DNA of 64,000 bases from Sphingopyxis sp. BE259 (GTDB taxonomy: Bacteria > Pseudomonadota > Alphaproteobacteria > Sphingomonadales > Sphingomonadaceae). Positions 47,060-58,619 of this stretch are shown here, piece by piece (the stretch's first letter is position 1; each line of letters begins with the position of its first letter). A model generated the notes under the pieces. That model ran no database searches and was not told the DNA's origin. It worked only from the letters and a program-made list of their open reading frames with translations. Made by a program: the position numbers and the translations under genes. The stretch covers positions 1,848,001 to 1,912,000 of the forward strand of contig NZ_JAVDWM010000001.1 of NCBI RefSeq assembly GCF_031457495.1, read 5' to 3'.

Positions 47060-48448
47060 ATGGCGGAGCGACGGGTGTTTGCGGGGCCGGCGGTGCGCAA
47101 GGTGCGGCGCGAGGCGGGGATGACGCAGGCGGCGATGGCCGAGTCGCTGGATATTTCGCCAAGCTACCTCAATCTGATCGAGCACGGCCAGCGGCCCTTG
47201 TCCGCGACGGTGATCGTCAAGCTGGCCGAGCGCTTCGGCTTCGATGCCGCGACGCTGGGCGTCGATGCGGTGCCGGGCGGCGCGGCGGGGCTGCGGCGGC
47301 GGTTGTCCGATGCACGCTTTGCCGATCTGGGGATCGGCGCGCAGGAGGTCGAGGAGTGGCTGGCAGCCGCGCCGACGACCGCCGCGGCCTTTGCCCGCCT
47401 GTTCGATGCGGCGCCCGAAGCGGGCGCGGCTTTACAGGAAGAAGCGCCCGAAGTTGCCGCGGTGCGCCGCGCGATCGAGAAATGGCGCAATCATTTCGCC
47501 GATCTGGACGCGAAGGCCGAGGAGCTGGCCGACGAACTGCGGCTGGCGGGCGGCGACCTTTATGGCACGATTTCCGAGCGTTTGCGCACCCGGCATCAGC
47601 TGGGCATCCGCATCCTGCCGTCGGACGTGATGCCCGATCGCCTTCGCTGGCTCGACTGGCACGCGCGGCAACTTATGCTGAGCGAATTGCTGCGCCCCGC
47701 GTCGCGCACATTCCAGGCGGCGGCGACGCTGGCGCAAATCGAGGCGAAGGCCGAGATCGACGCGCTGGTTGCGGGCGCCGAATTTGCCGAGAGCGCAGCA
47801 GCGCGCCTGTTCGAGCGGCATCTGGTCCACTATTTCGCCGCGGCCCTGATGATGCCGTACAGCCGCTTCCTGCGCGCCTGCGATGCGACGGGATACGACC
47901 TGCTGCTGCTCCAACGGCGTTTCGGCGCGGGATATGAGCAGGTCGCGCACCGCCTGACGACGCTGCAGCGCGTCGGGGCGCGCGGGCTGCCCTTCTTCAT
48001 GCTGCGCATCGACCGCGCGGGGCAGGGCAGCAAACGCTATGCCGGGGCGAGCCAGTCGCCGCTGGTTGACGGCGATACGCGCTGCCCGCTGTGGGGCGTC
48101 CACGAAGCCTTTGCGCGCCCCGGCGAAGTGATCGCCGATCTGGTCGAGCTGGAGGACGGGTCGCGATGGTTCACGCAATCGCGCAGCGTTGCGGCGCCGG
48201 GGGCGACTGGCAGCGGGACGCCTGCGCGCTTTGCGGTGTGTGTCGGGGTCGACGCGAAGGTCGCGGCGCCCTTGGTCGCGGCGCGGGGGATCGACCTGAT
48301 GCGCAGCCCCGCAACCCCGATTGGCCTAGGATGCCGCCGCTGCACGCGCACCGGATGTGTGCAACGGTCGATGCCGCCGCTGGGCCGGCCTTTGCGGTTC
48401 AGGGATGGCGAGCGCGGGGTAAGTGCGTTCGATTTTGCGGGCGATTGA
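47060..48448 (+). CDS. RamB/ScfR-like regulator of acetate metabolism
   Basis: A 462-residue XRE-type regulator. Residues 8-65 are a helix-turn-helix (V-R-R-E-A-G-M-T-Q-A-A-M-A-E-S-L-D-I-S-P-S-Y-L-N-L-I-E). A middle ImmA/IrrE-like part follows, with F-A-E-S-A-A-A-R-L-F-E-R-H-L-V-H-Y-F-A-A-A-L-M-M-P, and a C-terminal DUF2083-type part has paired Cys (G-C-R-R-C-T-R-T-G-C). This 'short-chain fatty acyl regulator' layout is that of RamB, which represses aceA in Corynebacterium. Divergence from aceA strongly suggests the same role here. Confidence 0.86.
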   Translation: MAERRVFAGPAVRKVRREAGMTQAAMAESLDISPSYLNLIEHGQRPLSATVIVKLAERFGFDAATLGVDAVPGGAAGLRRRLSDARFADLGIGAQEVEEWLAAAPTTAAAFARLFDAAPEAGAALQEEAPEVAAVRRAIEKWRNHFADLDAKAEELADELRLAGGDLYGTISERLRTRHQLGIRILPSDVMPDRLRWLDWHARQLMLSELLRPASRTFQAAATLAQIEAKAEIDALVAGAEFAESAAARLFERHLVHYFAAALMMPYSRFLRACDATGYDLLLLQRRFGAGYEQVAHRLTTLQRVGARGLPFFMLRIDRAGQGSKRYAGASQSPLVDGDTRCPLWGVHEAFARPGEVIADLVELEDGSRWFTQSRSVAAPGATGSGTPARFAVCVGVDAKVAAPLVAARGIDLMRSPATPIGLGCRRCTRTGCVQRSMPPLGRPLRFRDGERGVSAFDFAGD

Positions 48449-48464
48449 GGGGGGGCGGCGAGCC

Positions 48465-48833
48465 CTAGTCGGATGCGAGCGCAATTGCCTCGATTTTGAT
48501 CCGGAAACCGAAATGCAGCGGCCCTGTTGGCACCACGCTCCGTGCCGGACGCACTGGGCCGAAGAATTGGCCATAGACCTCGTCGAGTTCGGGCCAGTCG
48601 CCCATGTCGCTGAGATAGACGGTCGTTTTGACCACCTGCGACAGGTCGGCCCCCGCCTCGCTGAGGACCGACTGCAAATTGGCCAGCGCTTGCTGCGCCT
48701 GTTCCTTGAACGACGCGCTGGCCAGCGACGTGGCCCGGCCCTGTCGCCGCGGCAGCTGGCCCGAAGTGAAGATCAGGCCAGCGCCGCGCGTGAACGGCGA
48801 ATAATGCGGGGAGCGGACATTTGGCGACGTCAT
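48465..48833 (-). CDS. RidA family protein
   Basis: A 122-residue cytosolic protein of the YjgF/YER057c/UK114 fold. R-S in P-A-R-S-V-V-P (near residue 95) supplies the conserved Arg that binds the imine substrate, with K-I-E-A-I-A-L closing the domain. RidA proteins hydrolyse reactive 2-aminoacrylate-type enamines or imines; subgroup not determined. It converges on the RamB-like gene, 16 bases away. Confidence 0.87.
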   Translation of the reverse strand: MTSPNVRSPHYSPFTRGAGLIFTSGQLPRRQGRATSLASASFKEQAQQALANLQSVLSEAGADLSQVVKTTVYLSDMGDWPELDEVYGQFFGPVRPARSVVPTGPLHFGFRIKIEAIALASD

Positions 48834-48938
48834 ACGATGACTCCAGACTCGATCGGGCGCGATGCCCTTCGTTCTGGGGAATATCGCGTGCGCGGGGCAT
48901 GCGACATTCCCAATCGTCCAGGCGCGCCCGATTTGGCG

Positions 48939-51083
48939 TCAGGCGAGATCGCGCACCTTGGCTTCGCGTGCCCAATGGCGCCGCGTGCCGACCTTGGCGA
49001 AGCTATCAAGTGCGACGACGCCGCCGTCCTTTTCCACGCTTGCCTTGTCGAGCAGGATCCGGGTCGCCTCGTCGTGCGCGATCGTCTTGCAATGGCCGAA
49101 AGCGTCCATGAACCACTGCACCGCGGCGCCCTGTTTCGACAGCAGCACTGCCTGTTCCTCAGTCAGGATCGACGCGACCGCGTCGAACAAGACCGACGGC
49201 GATCCGGCGAGCTGGCCGTCGGCCTTGAGCGTGCCGCCCTTGACTTTGATACCGCCGACCTTGGGCGCGACGAGGAAAGCGGTGCCGCCCGCCTTTTCGA
49301 TCGCGGCTTTTAGCGCGTCGATTGCGGCCTTGTCCGATCCTTCGGCAAAGAGGATGGCGACCTTGCGGCCTTCCATCGTGTCGTCGGCATTCTTCTGGAT
49401 CGACAGCGCGTCGGAGGGTTTGAGATCGACGGGCGCGCGCGCCGCCTTTTCCTTGGCCGGAAGGTCGATGGCGAGGCCGTCGGCGACGCGCTTGGCAAGG
49501 TCGTCGTCGATGTTGCGCAGCTGGCCGACGACGCGGACGCGCACATGGTCGAGTGTCACCTTCGACAGTTCGAACACCAGCGCCGAGGCAATATGCGCTT
49601 GTTCATTTTCTGTCTGCGACAGGTAGAACATCCGCGCCTGGCTGAAATGATCGGCGAAGAGTTTGGCGCGTATGCGCAGTTTCTGCGTCGGGTCGTTGCG
49701 TTCATCGTTGGTGGCAAAGGTGCGGAAGCCGGTCGCCGCACTGGCGCGCGGCCCGCCGTTCTCGCCTGCTTCGGCCAGACTGTTGGGCTCGTAATTGGCG
49801 CGCCCGGTCGGAACCAGCGTCTGCATCATCCCGTCGCGCTGGAAATTGTGGAACGGGCATTTGGGCGCGTTGATCGGGATCTGGTGGAAATTGGTCGTAC
49901 CCAGCCGCGACTTTTGGGTGTCGAGGTAGGAGAAGAGACGGCCCTGGAGCAGCGGATCGTTGCTGAAGTCGATACCGGGGATGATGTTCGACGGCAGGAA
50001 GGCGACCTGTTCGGTTTCGGCAAAGAAATTGTCGATATTGCGGTTGAGCGTCATGCGGCCGACGATCTCGACCGGTACATCTTCTTCGGGGATCAGTTTG
50101 GTCGCGTCGAGTACGTCATAGGGCTGTTTGGCGGCAAAGGCTTCGTCGAAGACCTGCACGCCCAGATCCCACGCGGGGAAGTCGCCCGCGTCGATCGCCT
50201 CGAACAGATCGCGGCGGTGGAAATCGGGGTCGGCACCGGCGATCTTGACCGCCTCGTCCCATGTTGTCGACTGGATGCCGAGCACCGGCTTCCAGTGGAA
50301 TTTGACGAATTTGCCGTCACCCTTCGCATTGACGAGGCGGAACGTGTGGACGCCGAACCCCTCGATCATGCGCAGGCTGCGCGGGATCGTGCGGTCGGAC
50401 ATCGCCCACATGATCATGTGCATCGCCTCTGGCATCAGGCCGATGAAGTCCCAGAAGGTATCGTGCGCGCTGCCCGCCTGCGGATAGCCGCGGTCGGCCT
50501 CCATCTTGACGCTGTGGACGAGGTCGGGGAATTTCATCGCGTCCTGGATGAAGAAGACCGGGATGTTGTTGCCGACCAGGTCCCAATTGCCGCTGTCGGT
50601 ATAGAGCTTGACCGCAAAGCCCCGCACGTCGCGCGCCGTATCGACCGACCCGGCGCCGCCGGCGACGGTCGAGAAGCGGACAAAGACGGGGCAGGTAGCG
50701 CCCGCAGTCTGGAGGATCGACGCGGTTGTCAGTCCCGGGATCGCTTTGGTGCATTCGAACACACCATGCGCGCCCGAGCCGCGGGCGTGAACGATGCGTT
50801 CGGGGATGCGCTCATGGTCGAAATGGAAGATTTTTTCGCGGAGGACAAAATCCTCGAGCAAGGTCGGGCCGCGTCCGCCTGCGCGCAGCGAGTTCTGGTT
50901 GTCGGCGATGCGATGGCCGAAGTTGTCGGTGAGATAGGCGGCGGGGTCGGCGTCGGCCGAGGCGGTTTGGTGGAGCTCTCCGCCATTGCCGTGCTCGGTC
51001 GCGAAGGCCGACTGTCCGGCGCCGGGCTGGTGATCGTGCAGCTGGTTGTCGGTGGCGGGCGAGGGGGCAGGTTTTTTGGGCAA
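48939..51083 (-). CDS. katE: Large-subunit (HPII-type) catalase
   Basis: A 714-residue haem catalase. The active-site His stands in [12 protein letters not shown] near residue 90, and [24 protein letters not shown] follows. The proximal Tyr lies in R-L-F-S-Y-L-D-T-Q. Beyond residue 560 is a DJ-1/PfpI-like domain ([11 protein letters not shown]) typical of HPII. It removes hydrogen peroxide, as in stationary phase. I chose TTG at 51083 because GGAAGGAACGA stands before it; a TTG 13 codons earlier lacks such a site. Confidence 0.93.
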   Translation of the reverse strand: MPKKPAPSPATDNQLHDHQPGAGQSAFATEHGNGGELHQTASADADPAAYLTDNFGHRIADNQNSLRAGGRGPTLLEDFVLREKIFHFDHERIPERIVHARGSGAHGVFECTKAIPGLTTASILQTAGATCPVFVRFSTVAGGAGSVDTARDVRGFAVKLYTDSGNWDLVGNNIPVFFIQDAMKFPDLVHSVKMEADRGYPQAGSAHDTFWDFIGLMPEAMHMIMWAMSDRTIPRSLRMIEGFGVHTFRLVNAKGDGKFVKFHWKPVLGIQSTTWDEAVKIAGADPDFHRRDLFEAIDAGDFPAWDLGVQVFDEAFAAKQPYDVLDATKLIPEEDVPVEIVGRMTLNRNIDNFFAETEQVAFLPSNIIPGIDFSNDPLLQGRLFSYLDTQKSRLGTTNFHQIPINAPKCPFHNFQRDGMMQTLVPTGRANYEPNSLAEAGENGGPRASAATGFRTFATNDERNDPTQKLRIRAKLFADHFSQARMFYLSQTENEQAHIASALVFELSKVTLDHVRVRVVGQLRNIDDDLAKRVADGLAIDLPAKEKAARAPVDLKPSDALSIQKNADDTMEGRKVAILFAEGSDKAAIDALKAAIEKAGGTAFLVAPKVGGIKVKGGTLKADGQLAGSPSVLFDAVASILTEEQAVLLSKQGAAVQWFMDAFGHCKTIAHDEATRILLDKASVEKDGGVVALDSFAKVGTRRHWAREAKVRDLA

Positions 51084-51268
51084 GGGTCGTTCCTTCCGCC
51101 GCGGAAGGCGACACTCTATCAACCCGCCGCACCAGACGCGGTTGCATCAGCGGCGGGCAAAGTTTGCATGGCTTGCAGACTTGGGTGCGGTCTCCGCTAA
51201 AATATCATCCATTCCGGACGTTAATCGAATGTCGGGTCTGTCGCAGCCACCCGAACAGGACCGGACCC

Positions 51269-52558
51269 ATGTTGCTTCATCTCAAACCCGAACAGGTCGA
51301 AATCGGCATGTTCGTCGATGCGTTCGACGGGCGGTGGATCGATCATCCGTTCTGGCGCAGCCGGTTTCTGATCGAGACCGCTGACCAGTTAGCGCGGATC
51401 CGGGCATCGGGGGTCAACGCCGTCATCGTCGATCGTAGCCGCAGCCGGATGGCAACCGACGCCGCCGCCGACGTCATCCTTCCCGACGATCGCCGCCAAT
51501 CGGCGCGCGGCCTGGCCCCGCCGTGTCCCGGTGTCGAACGGCGGCGCGCAAACATCTTTGCGCCGCCGCCGGGCGAGCATCCGGTGCGCCCGGCAAGTTA
51601 CGCGCAGGAGCGCCGCCGCGCCGAGCGGCTGATCGCAAAATCGAAGCAGGCAGTGGTCGATCTGTTCGGCGCCGCGCGGATGGGCCGCGCGGTCGAGGCG
51701 CGGCGGATGGCATCGCTGGCCGAGGCCGTCGGCAAATCGATCACCCGACAGTCACGCGCCATGATCGACTTGGTGCGGCTGAAACAGAAAGACGAATATA
51801 CCTATCTCCATTCGGTCGCCGTCTGCGCGCTGATGATCAATTTCGCCCGTCACCTGAAGCTGGATGAGGCCGAGGTACAGGCGCTGGGGGTAGCGGGGTT
51901 ACTGCACGACGTCGGCAAGGTCGCGATCGCCGACGATGTGTTGTTCAAGCCCGGCAAGCTGACGACGTGCGAACGCAGCGCAGTCGAGGTTCACCCCGAG
52001 GCAGGCCACGCGTTCCTGATGAAGTCGCAGGACATTCCGGCGGCGGCGTTCGAAGTGTGCCTGCGCCACCACGAAAAGATGGATGGCACGGGCTATCCGG
52101 GCGGTTTGAGCGGCGAGGCGTTGTCGCTCTATGCCCGGATGGGGGCGATTTGCGACGTGTATGACGCGGTGACGTCCGACCGGCCGTATAAGGCGGCGTG
52201 GACGCCGTGCGAGGCGTTGACTGCGATGCAAGGCTGGGCCGGACATTTCGACCCGCATCTGCTCGACCAGTTCGCCGACAGTCTGGGAATTTTTCCGACC
52301 GGCACCTTGGTGACGCTGTCGAGCGGAATGCTGGCGATCGTCGTCGGCAGCGCAGGCGCGGCGGGCGAGACGATCATCGTGCGGGTGTTCTTTGACTGCG
52401 ACTTGCTGGCGGAATGTGCGCCGTCCGATCTTGAAATCGGGCCGGCGCCGCGCGAGCCGCGGATCATGGGCCGTGCCAGTCACAAATTCTGGCGCTTCGA
52501 CGATTGGCCTGCAACGGCGGCGCGGGTGCTTGCCGAGCCGGTCTCGCCCACCGCTTGA
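51269..52558 (+). CDS. HD-GYP domain phosphodiesterase with DUF3391
   Basis: A 429-residue protein. Residues 1-120 are DUF3391-like (L-K-P-E-Q-V-E-I-G-M-F-V). The HD-GYP domain (about 170-340) has L-L-H-D-V-G-K-V-A, H-P-E-A-G-H, R-H-H-E-K-M-D-G-T-G-Y-P-G-G and D-V-Y-D-A-V-T-S-D-R-P-Y-K, so all metal and GYP residues are present and it should degrade c-di-GMP. It ends 12 bases from the convergent manC gene. Proximity to the polysaccharide cluster fits c-di-GMP control of that pathway. Confidence 0.92.
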   Translation: MLLHLKPEQVEIGMFVDAFDGRWIDHPFWRSRFLIETADQLARIRASGVNAVIVDRSRSRMATDAAADVILPDDRRQSARGLAPPCPGVERRRANIFAPPPGEHPVRPASYAQERRRAERLIAKSKQAVVDLFGAARMGRAVEARRMASLAEAVGKSITRQSRAMIDLVRLKQKDEYTYLHSVAVCALMINFARHLKLDEAEVQALGVAGLLHDVGKVAIADDVLFKPGKLTTCERSAVEVHPEAGHAFLMKSQDIPAAAFEVCLRHHEKMDGTGYPGGLSGEALSLYARMGAICDVYDAVTSDRPYKAAWTPCEALTAMQGWAGHFDPHLLDQFADSLGIFPTGTLVTLSSGMLAIVVGSAGAAGETIIVRVFFDCDLLAECAPSDLEIGPAPREPRIMGRASHKFWRFDDWPATAARVLAEPVSPTA

Positions 52559-52570
52559 AAGCGGAAAAGG

Positions 52571-53605
52571 CTATTCGCGGGCCTTGGCAGCGGCGCGAAC
52601 GTCCTGCGAGCGCGACAACGGCATGACGAGGATGTCGTCGCCGTCGACGATCACCGCAATATCATTGATGCCGACCAGCGACACGCGCTTGGCGCCCGCG
52701 CGGACAAGATTTCGCTGGCTGTCGTGCAGAAAGGCGTCGCCGGTCACGGCGTTGTCGGCCGGGTCCTTTGACGCGAGCCTGTGGACCGCCTGCCAGCTGC
52801 CGAGGTCGGACCAGCCCATCGCGGCGGGGACCACGGCGACGCGGTCGTCCTTTTCCATTACGGCATAATCGATCGAGTCGGAGGGCGCCTCTGCGAAGCG
52901 GACGGCGTCGGCATAGAGCGCGTCGCCGTCGGGCCGCCCTGCAGCGACGGCGCGGTCAGCGGCCTCGAAGATCGCACGGCAGTGGGTCAGCATCGCATCG
53001 TGCATCCGCCCGGCGCGGAACAGGAAGATGCCGGCATTCCAGCTGTAGCCGCCCGCGGCCAGCATCGCCTGCGCCTCGGCCAGCGGCGGCTTTTCGATAA
53101 AGCGACCAACCGCAAAACCGTCTTCGCCCAGCGCCGCGCCATTGGCGATATAACCAAAGCCGGTCTCGGGGCCGTCCGGTGCGATGCCGAACGTCACGAT
53201 CCAGTCCTGCTGCGCCAGCCGTGCGCCTTTGGCGATCGCGGTATGAAAGGCGGGGACGTGAGCGATGACATGATCGCTGGGCATCACCAGCAACAGCGTG
53301 TCGGCATCGGCGCGGGCGACCGCAAGCGCGATGGCTGCGGCAGTGCCGCGTGGCATCGGTTCGACGATCAAAGCGGCTTCGCGTTCGCCCATCTGGTCGT
53401 GCACTGCGGGGACATGGGCGTCGCCGCACAGGATGATCGGCGGCAAAAAGGCGGCGCTGGCGGGGATACGCTGCATCGTCTGCTGGAACAGGCTTTGCGC
53501 GCCGGTCAGCGGCAGGAACTGCTTGGCGCGGTCGCCCCGCGATTCGGGCCACAGCCGGGTTCCGGCTCCACCGCACAGGATAAGGGGTTGGATCATCACG
53601 GTCAT
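52571..53605 (-). CDS. manC: Mannose-1-phosphate guanylyltransferase
   Basis: A 344-residue nucleotidyltransferase that makes GDP-mannose. The GTP-binding motif is L-C-G-G-A-G-T-R-L-W-P near residue 10, then R-G-D-R-A-K-Q-F-L-P-L-T; F-I-E-K-P-P near 165 and Y-S-W-N-A-G-I-F-L-F-R near 190 complete the family set. It lacks the isomerase part of bifunctional enzymes. ATG at 53596 is an alternative start. It stands divergent from the glycosyltransferase gene and probably feeds the exopolysaccharide made there. Confidence 0.92.
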   Translation of the reverse strand: MTVMIQPLILCGGAGTRLWPESRGDRAKQFLPLTGAQSLFQQTMQRIPASAAFLPPIILCGDAHVPAVHDQMGEREAALIVEPMPRGTAAAIALAVARADADTLLLVMPSDHVIAHVPAFHTAIAKGARLAQQDWIVTFGIAPDGPETGFGYIANGAALGEDGFAVGRFIEKPPLAEAQAMLAAGGYSWNAGIFLFRAGRMHDAMLTHCRAIFEAADRAVAAGRPDGDALYADAVRFAEAPSDSIDYAVMEKDDRVAVVPAAMGWSDLGSWQAVHRLASKDPADNAVTGDAFLHDSQRNLVRAGAKRVSLVGINDIAVIVDGDDILVMPLSRSQDVRAAAKARE

Positions 53606-53731
53606 CGCGCTGGTCTATCGCCTCCGGCGGCGCTGGTCACCCCCGCTCGGGCAAATGGCAAGTGTAAAATTAACCGACAGTTGACGCCTCGACTGTAGTA
53701 TCAGGCGGTCGAAAGGGCTGTGTGATTTTCC

Positions 53732-55120
53732 ATGTTCCGGCTGTTCAAACATTATGTCCCGCACGCCGTCGTCTGGCTGGCGCTGATCGAGTTCCTCGCG
53801 CTGCTCGGCTCGGCGGAGGGGGCGTGGCATCTTTACGCGCATCAGGCGGGCTTTGACGCGGGTCCGTTGGCCGACCGATGGTTGCCGTTGGCGACCTTTG
53901 CCGTGGCCAACTCGCTGGCGATGATGGCGACCGGCATGTATGGGAACGAGGGGCTGCGTTCGATGCGCTTTGCCACCGCGCGCCTGCTTGCAGCGATTTC
54001 GCTCGGGGTGATTTTTCTCTCGGTGCTCGGCTTTCTGTTGCCGACCGCGACGCTGTGGCGCGCGAACAGCCTGTATGCGATGGCGCTGGCGATTGCGGCG
54101 CTGTTCGTCATTCGCCTGGCGCTGACCCAGTCGGCGGGAACCGAGGCGTTTCGTCGCCGTATCCTGGTGCTGGGCGCCGGGCCGCGCGCGGCGCGACTGG
54201 CGGCGCTCGCCAACGAGCCGGGCAGCGGGCTGGAGATGGTTGGCTTTATCGCGATGAGCGATGCCGAAAAGGCGGTCGCTGGCGCCATCCCGCGTCAAAC
54301 GATCCCCAATCTGTCCGATCATGTCGTCACGCTGCGCGCCGGCGAGGTCGTGCTGGCGCTTGAGGAACGGCGCAACGCGCTGCCGCTGAACGATCTGCTC
54401 CGCGTCAAGACGACGGGGGTCCATGTCAACGACATCGCAAGCTTTATCGAACGCGAGACCGGGCGTGTCGATCTGGCGACCACCAACCCCAGCGGGCTGA
54501 TCTTTTCCGACGGATTTTCGGCGGGGCAACGTATTTCCAAGGTCGGCAAACGGTTGTTCGACATATTGGCCAGCGTGGTCGTGCTGGTCGTTGGCCTGCC
54601 GCTGATCATCATCGCCGGGATTGCGGTGATGTTCGACAGCCGCGGGCCGGTATTTTACCGCCAGCCGCGCGTCGGGCTGTTCGGCGAACCCTATGATATT
54701 TTCAAGATTCGTTCGATGCGCACCGATGCAGAGGCCGAGGGCAAGGCGATCTGGGCGAGCGAGAATGATCCGCGCGTCACCCGCGTCGGACGGATCATTC
54801 GCAAACTGCGGATCGACGAACTGCCGCAGACCTGGTGCGTCCTGAAGGGCGACATGAGCTTTGTCGGGCCGCGCCCCGAACGGCCGAGTTTCGTGGAAGA
54901 ACTCGAACAAAAAATGCCGTTCTACGCCGAACGGCACATGGTGAAGCCGGGGCTGACCGGGTGGGCGCAGATCAACTATCCCTATGGCGCGTCGGTCGAG
55001 GATGCGCGGGTCAAACTGGAATATGATCTGTATTACGCGAAAAACTATTCGCCCTTTCTCGACCTGTTGATCCTGTTGCAGACAGTGCGGGTCGTGCTGT
55101 GGCCTGACGGCGCGCGCTGA
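53732..55120 (+). CDS. Polyprenyl glycosylphosphotransferase, PEP-CTERM/exosortase-associated (EpsB2-type)
   Basis: A 462-residue membrane enzyme that places the first sugar phosphate on the undecaprenyl carrier. Four N-terminal membrane segments (about 12-130) and a Rossmann-like region (about 145-240) precede the bacterial sugar-transferase domain (K-R-L-F-D-I-L-A-S near 270, then FKIRSMRTDAEAEG, RKLRIDELPQTWCVLKGDMS and G-P-R-P-E-R-P). The MFRLFKHYVP start matches the TIGR03013 group linked to PEP-CTERM systems. It leads the prsK-prsR-prsT genes. Confidence 0.9.
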   Translation: MFRLFKHYVPHAVVWLALIEFLALLGSAEGAWHLYAHQAGFDAGPLADRWLPLATFAVANSLAMMATGMYGNEGLRSMRFATARLLAAISLGVIFLSVLGFLLPTATLWRANSLYAMALAIAALFVIRLALTQSAGTEAFRRRILVLGAGPRAARLAALANEPGSGLEMVGFIAMSDAEKAVAGAIPRQTIPNLSDHVVTLRAGEVVLALEERRNALPLNDLLRVKTTGVHVNDIASFIERETGRVDLATTNPSGLIFSDGFSAGQRISKVGKRLFDILASVVVLVVGLPLIIIAGIAVMFDSRGPVFYRQPRVGLFGEPYDIFKIRSMRTDAEAEGKAIWASENDPRVTRVGRIIRKLRIDELPQTWCVLKGDMSFVGPRPERPSFVEELEQKMPFYAERHMVKPGLTGWAQINYPYGASVEDARVKLEYDLYYAKNYSPFLDLLILLQTVRVVLWPDGAR

Positions 55121-55122
55121 TC

Positions 55123-57239
55123 ATGCTCGGTGGGGTGTCGGAAATTCTGTCGGTGTTGGCCTTGGTCGGCTTTTCAGCCGCCACGCTGTGGTTGCTGGCG
55201 CGGCCATCGGCGCGGATGTCGGCGTTGATGCCGACGCCGTGGATGCTGACGGTCGCGGCCGGCGCGACCGCACTATGGTGTGCGCCCCTCGCCTTGTTCG
55301 GACCCGGATCGTCGCAGGCGATGGTGGCGCAGGCGCTGCGTGACCTCGCGATGCTGGGCTGGCTGAGCACGACTTTCTGGTCATCGGGGGCGCCGATGTC
55401 GCGGCCGCTGCGGCTGATCCTGCGGATGCTGGTGACGATTTGCCTGCTGACGCTGGTGCTGGGCGCCGCGGCGCATTGGCGGGCCGGCGCAGCGGCGGCG
55501 CCGTGGATGACGCCGACGATGACCTTTGCGGCGATGATCGTTGCCACCGGCGGACTGTTGATCGTCGATAGCGGAGTCCGCCATGCCAGCGCCGGATTGC
55601 GGACGCCGGTGATGGCGGTTGCCGGTGGCTTTGCCATGCTGTGGGCGTATGAATTGAACGTTCAGCTGATCGGGGCGCTGACCGGCAAGAGCGCATCGAC
55701 GTTGATCCAGTTGCTGCCCGCGGTCGTGCTGCTGATGTTGCCGACCTATATTGTCGCGGCGATGGATATCGGGCGCGAGCGGATGCAATTGTCGCGGACC
55801 GCGGCGATGCGAACGCTGATCCTGCTGGGCGCAGCGGCGTATCTGGTCGTCATCGGGCTGACCGGCGCGATCGCGCGGCTGATCGGCGGCGATTATGCCG
55901 AACTGGCGCAGGCGGCCTCGCTGGTCGTGGCGCTGGGCACCGGGGGCTTGCTGATCGTGTCGGCGCGCGTGCGCGCGTGGCTGTCGGTGATGATCACCAA
56001 ACATCTTTTCGAGCATCGCTACGACTATCGGACCGAATGGATGCGCTTTACCGCGACTTTGGGTCATGGCGCCAACGGCGATGGCGGCGAGGACGATCGC
56101 AACTTGCATCGCCGCGTAGCCAAGGCGCTGGCCGAACTGACCGGCAGTCCCGGCGCGTTGCTGATGCTGCCGGGGGCCGGAGGCAGCTTTCGGGTCGCCG
56201 AGCAATGGCATTGGCCGATCGATGCCGAAGCGGAGGATGCGACATTGTCGTTGCGATCGGCATTCATGTTGCAGGAGACGCGGCACATCGTCGACCTGGA
56301 CGCCGAGCGTCGGGGAAAGTCAGCGCAGAATGCAGCGGACGACAATCTTGCCATCCCCGACTGGCTGATCGCCGACACCCGGGCGTGGGTCGTGGTGCCG
56401 ATTCTGCATTTCCAGCGCATGATCGCGGTCGCCGTGCTGCACCGCCCGGCGGTATCGCGCGCCTTGGACTGGGAAGATCTCGACGTGCTGCGCATCGCGG
56501 GGCAACAGGCGGCGAGCTATTTGGCCGAATCGCAAAGCCAGGAGGCGCTGTCGGAGGCGCGGCGGTTCGACGAATTCAATCGCCGCTTTGCCTTCATTAT
56601 GCACGACATCAAGAATCTGGCGAGCCAGATTGGCCTGCTCGCGCGCAACGCCGAACGCCACGCCGACAAGCCCGATTTTCGTGCCGACATGGTCGAGACG
56701 CTCAAGATTTCCGCCGGGCGGCTGAGCGACTTGTTGGTCCGGCTGGCGCCGCGCGCGCGCGGACCGGCGGCGGAGGCCGGGCGGGTCTTGATTGAGCCGA
56801 TACTGAACGAGATCGCCGCCGAGGCGCTGCCGCGCCGGGCGCTGTTCGTCGGGTGCCAGGCCGGTCTGTCGGCGTGGGGCGATGCCGGGTCGATCCGGCA
56901 GATTGTTCAGCATCTGGTCGCCAATGCAATCGATGCCTCGGACGTCGGCATCCCGGTGCAGGTGGTGGCGGTCGCCGAGCATGGCCGGGCGCGGATCGAC
57001 GTGATCGACCAGGGCAGCGGCATGACACGCAGCTTCATTCGCGACGAGCTGTTCAAACCTTTTGTGTCGACGAAGGACGGCGGCTTTGGCCTGGGCGCGT
57101 TCGAAGCGTTGCAGATCGCGCAGGCGATGGGCGGCGCGATCGACGTCGAGAGCGAGCCGGGAAGAGGCAGCAGTTTCACCCTGTGGTTGCCGCTGGCCGA
57201 CGCGCGGAGTGACGCGAAACTGATGAAAGCCGTAATGAG

Positions 57240-57243
<4 letters not shown>
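55123..57243 (+). CDS. prsK: PrsK, PEP-CTERM system histidine kinase
   Basis: A 706-residue sensor kinase. About eight membrane segments occupy residues 5-290, then a GAF-like domain (about 320-470), then the kinase core with the H box F-A-F-I-M-H-D-I-K-N-L-A near 490, N box H-L-V-A-N-A-I-D-A-S and G boxes D-Q-G-S-G-M-T and G-G-F-G-L-G-A-F-E-A. The plan matches PrsK, partner of PrsR. It starts three bases after the transferase stop and overlaps prsR by ATGA. Confidence 0.92.

Positions 57244-58619
<1,376 letters not shown>

Noticed and set aside
49545..51200. 551-residue open frame antisense to the catalase gene
   Set aside because: No domain pattern and fully inside a certain gene.
53606..53731. 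Sigma-54 promoter for the transferase-prs cluster
   Set aside because: TGGCA occurs near 53655, but the GC pair expected 10 bases later is absent.
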